From NCBI GenBank assembly GCA_030671985.1, contig DAOVHI010000045.1, positions 1 to 10,072 of the forward strand: 10,072 bases of DNA, in the 5' to 3' direction. Below, piece after piece: positions 1 through 6,356 of this stretch. The stretch comes from a bacterium (GTDB taxonomy: Bacteria > JAHJDO01). The notes beneath the pieces are model-generated. The model was not told where the DNA came from. It worked only from the letters and a program-made list of their open reading frames with translations, and ran no database searches. A program made the translations under genes and the position numbers. How positions within the stretch are numbered: the stretch's first letter is position 1; each line of letters opens with the position of its first letter.

Positions 1-687
1 ATTTGTATAATAAAGATATTGCTGTATAGTTTCAGCTGCAGAGGAAACCGGGCTTATATCAACCTTCTTAGGGTTTTTTAAGATTTTCCTTGAAAGTTCT
101 ACAATATTTTTCGGCATTGTCGCTGAAAAAAACAAAGACTGCCGTTTCACTGGTAATTTGGCGATGATCTTTCGAATGTCGTTGATGAAACCCATGTCTA
201 GCATCCGATCAGCTTCGTCCAGTACAAAGTATTCGATGGTATTCAATCTGATGAAACCCTGATCTATTAAGTCCAGAAGCCTTCCAGGTGTTGCAACGAG
301 AATATCGACCCCTTTGCGAAGTGCATTCGTTTGTGCATTTTGCTTCACGCCACCGAAAACGACTGTATTTTTAATTCCTGTGAATCTTCCATACGTTGTA
401 AAGCTCTCTGCAATCTGAATCGCCAATTCGCGTGTGGGAGTTACGATGAGCGACTTAATTTTGCGCGAGCTGTTATTTTGCTGACTGGCAAGAAAGAGAT
501 GCTGCAGGATTGGAATAGCAAAAGCAGCCGTTTTACCTGTCCCAGTTTGAGCGCTACCTAATACATCATTTCTTTTTAGAATGAGTGGAACGGCTTTAAC
601 TTGTATTGATGTAGGCTCAATATAATTTTCTTTTTTGAGAGCCTTTAAGATAGGCTCAATAATTCCCAGTTCTCTAAATAGCATCAT
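1..687 (-). CDS. rhlE: RhlE-type DEAD-box ATP-dependent RNA helicase, 5' part (C-terminus beyond window)
   Basis: ATP-dependent unwinding of short RNA duplexes in the cytoplasm, usually in ribosome assembly or RNA turnover. I translated 229 codons in one open frame. Seen: FRELGI with PTSIQ Q-motif (residues 4-29), motif I AQTGTGKT (46-53), PTREL (84-88), GG (112-113), TPGR (133-136), DEAD (157-160), SAT (188-190). So RecA domain 1 is complete. The linker after SAT (ISPVSSAAETIQQ, about 211-223) is of the RhlE kind, and RecA domain 2 lies outside the window. Start: two consecutive ATGs at 687 and 684, with an in-frame TAG two codons upstream of the first, so translation cannot begin earlier. 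AGGAG lies about 13 nt upstream of the first ATG, which is rather far. The gene is divergent from hslV. The family is certain; the RhlE subgroup is likely. Confidence 0.9.
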   Translation of the reverse strand, partial: MMLFRELGIIEPILKALKKENYIEPTSIQVKAVPLILKRNDVLGSAQTGTGKTAAFAIPILQHLFLASQQNNSSRKIKSLIVTPTRELAIQIAESFTTYGRFTGIKNTVVFGGVKQNAQTNALRKGVDILVATPGRLLDLIDQGFIRLNTIEYFVLDEADRMLDMGFINDIRKIIAKLPVKRQSLFFSATMPKNIVELSRKILKNPKKVDISPVSSAAETIQQYLYYTN

Positions 688-716
688 TATCTAATTTTTA
701 CTCCTAAAATTGAGGC

Positions 717-743
717 AGTATAACATGATACTATCATTTGCAA
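717..743 (-). promoter_or_regulatory. Possible rhlE promoter with internal 13-bp palindrome
   Basis: Read on the minus strand, TTGCAA (738-743) and TATACT (717-722) could be -35 and -10 boxes, although the 15-bp spacer is short. The spacer contains a perfect palindrome, ATGATA-c-TATCAT (725-737), placed where a repressor could bind. The site backs directly onto the hslV promoter block. This is inferred from box similarity only. Confidence 0.35.
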
Positions 744-746
744 GTG

Positions 747-791
747 GTTTTTAATTCATTGCTTGCAGGACAGCAAGGTGTTATATTGATG
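747..791 (+). promoter_or_regulatory. hslVU promoter block (copy 1 of a repeated promoter)
   Basis: TTGCTT (759-764), a 17-bp spacer and TATATT (782-787) make a good vegetative-type promoter. A transcript would start near 794, giving a leader of about 45 nt before hslV, whose ribosome site AGGGAGGGG (823-831) is strong. The block recurs at 7177-7221 at a constant offset of 6430 bp. The first 21 bases and the last 11 bases are identical, and the 13 bases between them are mostly different. That pattern argues for selection on the two ends. Confidence 0.6.
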
Positions 792-838
792 GGAGATTTT
801 TCGTGATTTAAAAAACCGGTTCAGGGAGGGGAAAAAAG

Positions 839-1366
839 ATGACACGTTCAACTACAATCCTTACTGTAAGACACAAGGGAAAAGTGGCTATAGGCGGCGA
901 TGGTCAAGTTACACAAGGCGAAACCATTATGAAACAGAACGCGAAAAAACTGCGCAGATTATATAATGATCAGATACTGGTTGGTTTTGCAGGAGCAACA
1001 GCAGATGCTTTTACTCTATTTGAAAGATTTGAGAAAAAGCTGGAAGAGTACAGCGGTAATCTTCAGCGATCTGCAATTGAGCTTGCAAAAGACTGGCGCA
1101 CAGATAGAGTTCTAAGACGGCTGGAGTCTTTACTTGCCGTTGTTAATAAGGACTATTCGCTTCTTATATCCGGAACAGGTGACGTTATTGAACCAAGTGA
1201 CGGAATATTAGCAATAGGTTCAGGAGGTCCTTATGCGCTTGCTGCAGCTAAAGCGCTGATAAAACATTCAGACCTCTCAGCAGCCGAGATTGTTAAGGAG
1301 GCAATTTTAATAGCATCTTCAATATGCATATATACGAATGATCAGATAGTTGTAGAAAAACTTTAG
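839..1366 (+). CDS. hslV: ATP-dependent protease proteolytic subunit HslV (ClpQ)
   Basis: Threonine peptidase of the HslVU (ClpYQ) complex. It forms a double hexamer that degrades proteins fed in by the HslU ATPase in the cytoplasm. The 175 residues match family length. The N-terminus [11 protein letters not shown] places the catalytic Thr at residue 5, since the next residues TILTVR align with those after Thr1 of the mature enzyme. A four-residue propeptide (MTRS) would therefore be removed. Proteasome-type catalytic Asp17 and Lys33 correspond to D21 (in GGDGQ) and K37 (in NAKK). The [15 protein letters not shown] and LAKDWRTDR segments and the GSGG turn are all present. AGGGAGGGG lies 7 nt before the ATG. 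hslU follows after 13 nt in the same operon. Confidence 0.97.
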   Translation: MTRSTTILTVRHKGKVAIGGDGQVTQGETIMKQNAKKLRRLYNDQILVGFAGATADAFTLFERFEKKLEEYSGNLQRSAIELAKDWRTDRVLRRLESLLAVVNKDYSLLISGTGDVIEPSDGILAIGSGGPYALAAAKALIKHSDLSAAEIVKEAILIASSICIYTNDQIVVEKL

Positions 1367-1379
1367 GGAGAAAATTCTA

Positions 1380-2714
1380 ATGGATGCACTGACACCAAAA
1401 CAAGTTGTAAAAGAACTTGATAAATATATTATCGGACAAAACGATGCAAAGAAGTCTGTCGCTATAGCTTTAAGGAATAGATGGCGCAGACAGAAGCTGC
1501 CTTTGGAACTGCGCGATGAAGTCGCCCCAAAAAATATTATTATGATCGGACCAACAGGTATAGGAAAAACGGAGATTGCCAGACGTCTCGCGCGATTGGC
1601 TCAGGTGCCATTCCTTAAGGTTGAGGCGTCAAAATATACGGAGGTTGGTTATGTTGGCAGAGACGTAGAATCTATGATAAGGGATCTGACTGATCTTGCA
1701 GTAAAAATGATAAAGGACAGCGAAACCCTTCGTGTTGAAATCAAGGCTTCTGAGCTTGCAGAGGAAAGACTGCTGAATCTGCTTCTGCCCCCTGCAAAAA
1801 GCAAAACTGATGATAAGGAAAAGGAAGCTCAAATTAAAAGAACGCGGGAAAAGCTAAGAATGAGACTTGCTGACGGCAAACTTGATAATAGAATGGTTGA
1901 ACTTGAGACAAGAAGTCACACAATGCCCATGGTTGAGATTTTTTCAAGTTCAGGCATAGAAGAAATGGGAATAAATTTTCAGGACATGTTCTCCAAAATG
2001 ATGCCTAAACAGGGTAAGAAAAGAAAAACAACGATTAAGGAAGCTAGGCGTATCATCGCCCAGGAAGAAGCAGAAAGACTGCTTGATATGGATGAAATTA
2101 TCCGTACTGCTATATCCAAAGTGGAAAATTCCGGTATAGTATTTATTGATGAGCTTGATAAAATTGCAGGCGCTAAATCGCAATCCGGACCTGATGTGTC
2201 AAGGGAGGGAGTGCAAAGAGACATATTGCCTATTGTGGAAGGAACAACTGTTGCGACAAAATACGGAATGGTAAAAACAGATCATATTCTATTTATAGCG
2301 GCCGGTGCTTTTCATGTGAGTAAACCCTCAGATCTTATCCCCGAACTGCAAGGAAGATTTCCAATAAGAGTTGAACTCTCAAGTTTAAGCGAAGATGATT
2401 TCAAGAAAATCCTCACGAAACCTCGTAACGCATTGATTAAACAATACACTGCACTTCTGAAAACAGAAAATGTTACGATTAATTTCACAAAAGATGCTAT
2501 TCGCGAAATTGCCTCTATGGCATTTAAAGTAAATCAGGAGACAGAGAACATAGGTGCCAGACGCCTCTATACTATTGTGGAAAAACTGCTTGAGGAGATA
2601 TCCTTCAATGCGCCTGAGGAGAGCGGCAAAAAAATATCCATAAATGCAGCATACGTAAAGAAAAAACTGGAAGGATTTGTGGAGGATATCGACGTTACAA
2701 GATATATTTTGTAA
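1380..2714 (+). CDS. hslU: ATP-dependent protease ATPase subunit HslU (ClpY)
   Basis: AAA+ unfoldase that recognises, unfolds and threads substrates into HslV. It has 444 residues, full length for the family. Seen: Walker A GPTGIGKT (57-64), pore loop GYVG (90-93), the I-domain insertion (about 110-240, charged and Lys/Glu-rich), Walker B VFIDELDK (254-261), sensor-1 region [10 protein letters not shown] (303-312), arginine finger region GRF (R326), sensor-2 GARR (392-395), and the conserved C-terminal tail DVTRYIL that docks into HslV pockets. The ribosome site AGGGAG (1365-1370) overlaps the hslV stop codon, so translation of the two is probably coupled. The 3' end overlaps the convergent membrane-protein gene by 20 bp. 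No clear intrinsic terminator follows. Confidence 0.97.
   Translation: MDALTPKQVVKELDKYIIGQNDAKKSVAIALRNRWRRQKLPLELRDEVAPKNIIMIGPTGIGKTEIARRLARLAQVPFLKVEASKYTEVGYVGRDVESMIRDLTDLAVKMIKDSETLRVEIKASELAEERLLNLLLPPAKSKTDDKEKEAQIKRTREKLRMRLADGKLDNRMVELETRSHTMPMVEIFSSSGIEEMGINFQDMFSKMMPKQGKKRKTTIKEARRIIAQEEAERLLDMDEIIRTAISKVENSGIVFIDELDKIAGAKSQSGPDVSREGVQRDILPIVEGTTVATKYGMVKTDHILFIAAGAFHVSKPSDLIPELQGRFPIRVELSSLSEDDFKKILTKPRNALIKQYTALLKTENVTINFTKDAIREIASMAFKVNQETENIGARRLYTIVEKLLEEISFNAPEESGKKISINAAYVKKKLEGFVEDIDVTRYIL
2695..2714. repeat. 20-bp near-palindrome holding both convergent stop codons
   Basis: TTACAAGATATATTTTGTAA pairs with itself at 9 of 10 positions. Read forwards it ends hslU (Arg-Tyr-Ile-Leu-stop); read backwards it ends the membrane-protein gene (Lys-Tyr-Ile-Leu-stop). 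Both stops are TAA and the overlap between the two genes is exactly this palindrome. It is AT-rich with no adjoining GC stem, so it is a poor intrinsic terminator. Confidence 0.75.
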
Positions 2715-3279
2715 AAAGGAGAGAGACACAAAAATATAGAAACAAAAATGGGTCAAGGCAGTAATCCCACAGGTTTGTTGATTCCATAATTCGCAAATGA
2801 AACAAGAGAAGAGTTAGTATAATTACGAAAGCCGCCGCGCGGCGCTTGATCCCCCATGCGCCAAGAGCAATCAGAATCATGAGAAGAGGCGCAACTCCCC
2901 GTAAATACCCAAACCGATATGGATCCATCATTGTGACTCCTAATGTCATCGGATAAAGAAGTATGCCGCCCGTTATGACTGCAATCTGCAGGAACCGAAG
3001 CGAATTACTATCAATCAAACGTTTTCCGCCCAGACGATGCCAAAGCACCGCTCCCATGATAAAAAGAGTAATCATGCTTAACTCACCAACGATTCCGCGC
3101 ATATATTCCGCAACGGTAAAAACGCCTACCGGCAGTACAAGCAGAAACAGAGGCAAAGCAATGACAGTCCACCGATAAAATGCGCGCTCCTTATAGCGCC
3201 GCAATACATAGGCACAAAGATGGCTCAGTAAGAGGAAGCATCCAGCAAATCCAAAGATCTGACGAATGAATGTGGTCAT
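2695..3279 (-). CDS. Small polytopic membrane protein paired with the sialidase-family gene
   Basis: No characterised family is recognised with confidence. The 194 residues are largely hydrophobic, with about six membrane segments (roughly 8-26, 36-56, 66-82, 97-115, 128-144 and 148-165). Short Arg/Lys-rich connectors such as RRYKER and GIKRR suggest an inner-membrane protein. A conserved-looking loop [12 protein letters not shown] (117-128) joins segments 4 and 5. The ATG overlaps the sialidase stop (ATGA at 3276-3279), so the two are translationally coupled and probably act together. The last 20 or so residues (after CLDP, from about 174) come from AT-rich DNA next to hslU and may be an extension acquired at the junction. 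Unlike deaD and hslU, the body of the gene looks GC-richer. Confidence 0.8.
   Translation of the reverse strand: MTTFIRQIFGFAGCFLLLSHLCAYVLRRYKERAFYRWTVIALPLFLLVLPVGVFTVAEYMRGIVGELSMITLFIMGAVLWHRLGGKRLIDSNSLRFLQIAVITGGILLYPMTLGVTMMDPYRFGYLRGVAPLLMILIALGAWGIKRRAAAFVIILTLLLFHLRIMESTNLWDYCLDPFLFLYFCVSLLFTKYIL
2715..2721 (+). promoter_or_regulatory. Orphan Shine-Dalgarno sequence after hslU
   Basis: AAAGGAG follows the hslU TAA directly. No start codon lies at a useful distance. The first ATG (2748) is about 26 nt away and opens only 13 codons. It looks like the ribosome site of a former third operon gene, lost when the membrane/sialidase pair came to lie here. A chance purine run cannot be excluded. 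Confidence 0.4.
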
Positions 3280-4424
3280 CGAATCTGCTCCTCAATCCAT
3301 GCACGATTAAAGTAGACATGCTTGATTCGTCGGCGATTCCATGTGTAAGTTAGATGAAACAAACCATCGGACGCCTCTATTAAAAACGGATAAGAAAATC
3401 GTTCTCGCTCGGATCCATTTTCAATCACACGAATAATTCGCCATTGGTTTCCGCCGTCTTCCGAAATTGCCAATGAGAGATTGTAACGTCCCCGCGAACT
3501 ATTATTAAACGCCAAAAGCAGCTTTTTGCCTCCGATTGGTAGAAGAGCAACGGCCGCATCAGGACTCGGCAAATTCAGTTGGCTCAGCGCGCACCATGAT
3601 TCACCGCCATCGTAACTGGCCGTTCGCAGAATACGACGATCCTCTTCTTCGCCGCAGTTTCGAAACAGTGCCACCGCTTTCTTTTTTCCCAAAGGAACAA
3701 CTGCCGGTTGAATGGATCTTTTTCCTGAAGAAATGCGCCGCTTATCTAAAACCCGCCCCAATCGGTTCACCCGTAAAAGTTCACCAAACTTTCCAATAAA
3801 TTCGGCATAAACGGGTAAGCCAATGGAACCATCAGAAAATCTCAGAGGCGCAGATTTTACAAGCGTCCCGAGATTAAGAACCGGAGAGGTAACCAATCGA
3901 CGGGCGGGAGCCCATGTCGTCCCACCATCACAGGAACGAATAAAATTAATCGAACTGTACGACCAACCCCCTGCTGAAATGCTCACATAAAACAATCCAA
4001 CGCCTCCTTGATCATCGGAGCATAAAACAGGATTACCAAGTCTTTGAACAAAGCGTCCCGTTTCTTTCCCTGTTTTCTCAGGGTCTATAATTTTTCGAAC
4101 AGCCCCCCAGGTTTTCCCTGCGGAATTATATTCAGCCCCGTAAATGACCACATCAACAGCGCCTTCGCGGCTTCCACCATACCATGCGGCAAGTACATTT
4201 CCATTCGTCAAAGAGGTAAGCGTGGATGCGTGAACGGAAGGTGTTATTCCTTCCTGATGAATAAATCCCTCCACGTAGACAGGACGGCGTTCTCTATGCG
4301 TCTGCAACTCAAATGGGGAAGGGCAAACAAACGCGGGAGACACGGGATGAATCATGAATTGATGAACAGATACAATAAGAGCGAGCAAAACAGAAACCAT
4401 AAAACCAATCGTTGTAATCTTCAC
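3276..4424 (-). CDS. Sialidase/BNR-repeat family protein, membrane-anchored or secreted
   Basis: Six-bladed beta-propeller of the sialidase superfamily (BNR_2-type). Such proteins cleave or bind sialic acids or other sugars outside the cytoplasm. The 382 residues start with a hydrophobic segment (4-22, signal peptide or anchor). Three Asp-boxes are visible: SCDGGTTW (164-171), SYDGGESW (270-277) and SEDGGNQW (321-328). Also seen are a WYGGSREGAVD block (81-91) and a C-terminal SYPFLIEASDG...LTYTWNRRRIKHV block (344-370), typical of this subfamily. The start is GTG at 4424, only 11 nt after the deaD stop and without a clear ribosome site. ATG at 4400 is an alternative, but it would shorten the signal segment. 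Enzymatic activity on sialic acid is not shown by sequence. Many members of this subfamily are annotated as sialidase by homology only. Confidence 0.85.
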   Translation of the reverse strand: MKITTIGFMVSVLLALIVSVHQFMIHPVSPAFVCPSPFELQTHRERRPVYVEGFIHQEGITPSVHASTLTSLTNGNVLAAWYGGSREGAVDVVIYGAEYNSAGKTWGAVRKIIDPEKTGKETGRFVQRLGNPVLCSDDQGGVGLFYVSISAGGWSYSSINFIRSCDGGTTWAPARRLVTSPVLNLGTLVKSAPLRFSDGSIGLPVYAEFIGKFGELLRVNRLGRVLDKRRISSGKRSIQPAVVPLGKKKAVALFRNCGEEEDRRILRTASYDGGESWCALSQLNLPSPDAAVALLPIGGKKLLLAFNNSSRGRYNLSLAISEDGGNQWRIIRVIENGSERERFSYPFLIEASDGLFHLTYTWNRRRIKHVYFNRAWIEEQIR

Positions 4425-4435
4425 AGATATTCTAT

Positions 4436-6022
4436 TTAGTTTTTCTTGGCATGAGAGATCAGTGGTTGACGACCCTTCTTTTTAAAGCTGACAACGATTT
4501 CCTCTGCTTTTTCAAAGGGAACAGTTATAAAAGAGAATCTTTCCATCACCTGTATATCGCTAATTTGTTTGGACTTAATTGAAACTCTGTTCATAATAAG
4601 CTCAACAAGTTTTTTGGCATTAATCTTGTCTCTCTTACCAAGCGCAACAAAAAGTCTTGCTTTACCCTGTTGATCAAGCTGTTTCCCCTTCGAGCCAACC
4701 TCTTTTATTTCACCATATGAATCGGGGCTAAGTTCTCTTCCGAAGCCATAGTTAAGTATGGCAGCTAATATTTTCGTCGGATTATTATCTCCAAGTAATT
4801 GCTTAGCCCAGTTATAATATTCAGTATCAATATCGTCTTCAAGAATAGCAGCCAGATCATCATATATCTTTTTCTTTTTGGCTTTGATAATGTCCTCTAC
4901 TTCTGGTACTTTTGATCTTTTAATATCAGTCTTGGCAACACGCTGTATGAACATCAATCGCTTATACTCGCTGGGAGTAATAAACGTAATAGCGGTGCCC
5001 TCATTCCCTGCTCTTCCCGTGCGGCCTATTCGATGAACATATAATTCAGGGTCTTGCGGTAATGAATAGTTTATAACATGAGTAAGGTTATTGACATCAA
5101 TTCCACGTGCTGCAACGTCTGTTGCTACAAGAATATTTATTTTTTGTTTCTTAAATTTCCCAAGAGTTTTTTCTCTTTGCGCCTGTGAAAAATCTCCATG
5201 AATAGCTCCTGCGTCATATCCTCTATCAATTAAATGAGCCACAACAGAATCAACATCATTCTTTGTTCTGCAAAAAACCAAAGCGTAAAAATTGTCTTCA
5301 ATATCAATTATCCTGCACAGCGCCTCAAATTTATCAGAGGCTTTTACCTCAAAGTATATTTGCTCCGTCAGATTTGTTGTCAATTGCTCTTTCTTAACCG
5401 TAAGAAGCTCGTAACCGTTCATGTATTTGCGCGCAAGGGTTTTTATTCTTTTTGGTATTGTTGCGGAAAACAACAGAGTTCTTTTGTCGGGATTTGTATG
5501 CGCCATTATTTTTTCGATATCCTCAATGAATCCCATATTAAGCATTTCATCCGCCTCATCGAGTATCAGGTGCTCAATTTTTCCGATCTTTAACGTTTTT
5601 CTTTTAAGATGATCTATTACCCTGCCCGGAGTCCCAACTACAATATGCACACCTTTTTTTAGACTGCGTAACTGCTGATCAATAGACTGCCCGCCATAAA
5701 TTGGTACTATTTTGATATCCTTGTCTCCTTTGAGTGAATTAATTTCTTCCGATACCTGAATGGCAAGTTCTCGTGTAGGAACAAGGATCAGCGCCTGAAC
5801 TGTTTTAAAATCAAGGCTAACCATTTCTATCAGGGGCAGTCCAAACGCAGCTGTTTTGCCTGTCCCTGTCTGGGCCTGAGCGATGATATTTGTATCATCT
5901 CTTAGCATTATGGGGATAGTTATAGACTGAATTGCCGTTGGCTCTTCGAACCCCTTTTTATTAATTGCGTCCAACGCTTTTGCTGAAAGTCCAAGATTTT
6001 CAAATGTTTTTTTATTTGTCAT
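4436..6022 (-). CDS. deaD: DeaD/CsdA-type DEAD-box RNA helicase with DbpA-like RNA-binding domain
   Basis: ATP-dependent RNA helicase, in relatives active in ribosome assembly and RNA handling at low temperature. The 528 residues contain FENLGLS...PTAIQ Q-motif (7-32), AQTGTGKT (50-57), PTREL (82-86), GG (110-111), TPGR (131-134), DEAD (155-158), SAT (186-188), VFCRT (249-253), TDVAARGID (301-309) and HRIGRTGR (330-337). Both RecA domains are therefore intact. A helical linker (about 370-440) leads to a C-terminal DbpA-like RNA-binding domain (about 455-520, starting RLFVALGKRDKINAKKLV), which separates this enzyme from the RhlE type at the left edge. It lacks the long Arg/Gly tail of E. coli DeaD. 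The start ATG follows a weak AAAGAGA site. Its upstream region carries a promoter, palindromes and an inserted cassette. Confidence 0.95.
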   Translation of the reverse strand: MTNKKTFENLGLSAKALDAINKKGFEEPTAIQSITIPIMLRDDTNIIAQAQTGTGKTAAFGLPLIEMVSLDFKTVQALILVPTRELAIQVSEEINSLKGDKDIKIVPIYGGQSIDQQLRSLKKGVHIVVGTPGRVIDHLKRKTLKIGKIEHLILDEADEMLNMGFIEDIEKIMAHTNPDKRTLLFSATIPKRIKTLARKYMNGYELLTVKKEQLTTNLTEQIYFEVKASDKFEALCRIIDIEDNFYALVFCRTKNDVDSVVAHLIDRGYDAGAIHGDFSQAQREKTLGKFKKQKINILVATDVAARGIDVNNLTHVINYSLPQDPELYVHRIGRTGRAGNEGTAITFITPSEYKRLMFIQRVAKTDIKRSKVPEVEDIIKAKKKKIYDDLAAILEDDIDTEYYNWAKQLLGDNNPTKILAAILNYGFGRELSPDSYGEIKEVGSKGKQLDQQGKARLFVALGKRDKINAKKLVELIMNRVSIKSKQISDIQVMERFSFITVPFEKAEEIVVSFKKKGRQPLISHAKKN

Positions 6023-6046
6023 ATATTTCTCTTTTTCTAATTATTA

Positions 6047-6092
6047 CCCATTTATTCTTGACAACTATACACTATTATCTGAGAAAAATGGG
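6047..6092 (-). promoter_or_regulatory. Inverted repeat in the deaD leader
   Basis: CCCATTT (6047-6053) and AAATGGG (6086-6092) are perfect 7-bp inverted arms around a 32-nt AT-rich loop, inside the predicted deaD 5' untranslated region. It ends 24 nt before the start codon. It could be an mRNA leader structure. Thermal control would fit a cold-responsive helicase, but this is speculation from position only. Confidence 0.3.
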
Positions 6093-6130
6093 AAATTTCT
6101 GGATTTTTAGTATTCATGTTATCGATTGAA

Positions 6131-6159
6131 AATACACAATGCCATAGAGTGCCTGTCAA
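6131..6159 (-). promoter_or_regulatory. Probable deaD promoter
   Basis: On the minus strand a perfect TTGACA (6154-6159) is followed, after a 17-bp spacer, by TGTATT (6131-6136), four of six matches to the -10 consensus. Transcription would begin near 6124, giving a leader of about 100 nt. A perfect palindrome starts 2 bp upstream of the -35 box. Confidence 0.55.
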
Positions 6160-6161
6160 GT

Positions 6162-6187
6162 AAAATATTACCGCACGGTAATATTTT
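6162..6187. repeat. Perfect palindrome A, 12-bp arms, beside the deaD -35 box
   Basis: AAAATATTACCG (6162-6173), loop CA, CGGTAATATTTT (6176-6187): all 12 pairs match. It lies 2 bp upstream of the -35 box of the probable deaD promoter, a natural place for an operator. It shares 18 of 22 core bases with palindrome B. Confidence 0.7.
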
Positions 6188-6212
6188 GTTACATGCAAGT
6201 CTTTTGGCTTCT

Positions 6213-6234
6213 AATGTTCCCGAACGGGAATATT
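6213..6234. repeat. Palindrome B, related to palindrome A
   Basis: AATGTTCCCG (6213-6222), loop AA, CGGGAATATT (6225-6234): nine matched pairs and one G-T wobble. Aligned with A, the core is AATRTT-M-CCG-MA-CGG-K-AATATT. The pair that flanks CCG/CGG is A-T in A and C-G in B, a compensated change. Centres are 49 bp apart. Confidence 0.65.
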
Positions 6235-6288
6235 GGTAACTCAGAAAGCTGTCCGAGGAGAGCTGCCACTGCTCCTTATCTCTCTGTA

Positions 6289-6356
6289 CATTCAAACTCA
6301 CCTGCCTGAAAGCGCCGAACGCGCTGTAAGGTCAGGTGGATTGCTTTGTTACATGG
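6289..6356 (-). other. attC-like recombination site
   Basis: Read on the minus strand: R'' CCATGTAAC (6356-6348), spacer AAAGCAAT, L'' CCACCTGACC, a variable terminal hairpin with stem AGCGC/GCGCT and loop GTTCG (6325-6311), L' GGCAGGTGAG, spacer TTTGAAT, and the terminal G of R' (6289). CACCTG-A-CC pairs with GG-CAGGTG, leaving one extrahelical base. On the opposite (folded bottom) strand this is a T at 6332, the position and base typical of attC sites. The length of 68 nt is within the usual range. The R boxes (ATGTAAC/GTTACAT) keep the invariant AAC/GTT but deviate from RYYYAAC at one position. Confidence 0.72.

Larger units (their letters stand above)
6023..6331. other. 309-bp non-coding, structured region between deaD and the HEPN-like gene
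   Basis: I see no convincing gene here. It contains the deaD leader, a probable deaD promoter, two related palindromes, and the distal part of an attC-like hairpin. The only open frame (6119-6301 on the minus strand, GTG start) is the in-frame continuation beyond the HEPN-like stop codon and runs through the palindromes, so I do not call it. Confidence 0.6.

Noticed and set aside
331-561. 76-codon plus-strand open frame
   Set aside because: It lies entirely opposite the conserved RhlE-type helicase motifs and is a shadow frame.
2715-2770. Intrinsic terminator after hslU
   Set aside because: No GC-rich hairpin followed by a T run is present on either strand; the 2695-2714 palindrome is AT-rich and lies inside both genes.
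2748-2789. 13-codon frame [13 protein letters not shown] after the orphan ribosome site, resembling the start of ribosomal protein S3
   Set aside because: The likeness covers only a few residues, the spacing from the ribosome site is too long, and the DNA is antisense to the membrane-protein C-terminus.
6183-6195. Further R''-like boxes (GTAACAAAA on the minus strand at about 6183-6191 and 7112-7120) as additional attC sites
   Set aside because: Neither is followed by a matching L''/L' stem with an extrahelical base and a GTT box at proper distance. They may be decayed sites, but the sequence does not support calling them.
6119-6301. 60-codon open frame on the minus strand with GTG start
   Set aside because: It is the same frame running on past the HEPN-like TGA stop, through the attC and both palindromes. 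It has no ribosome site and no recognisable protein character.
6299-6338. GGTCAGGT near a hairpin, reminiscent of signal recognition particle RNA
   Set aside because: The rest of the conserved SRP loop is missing, and the segment is fully explained as the L'/L'' stem of the attC-like site.
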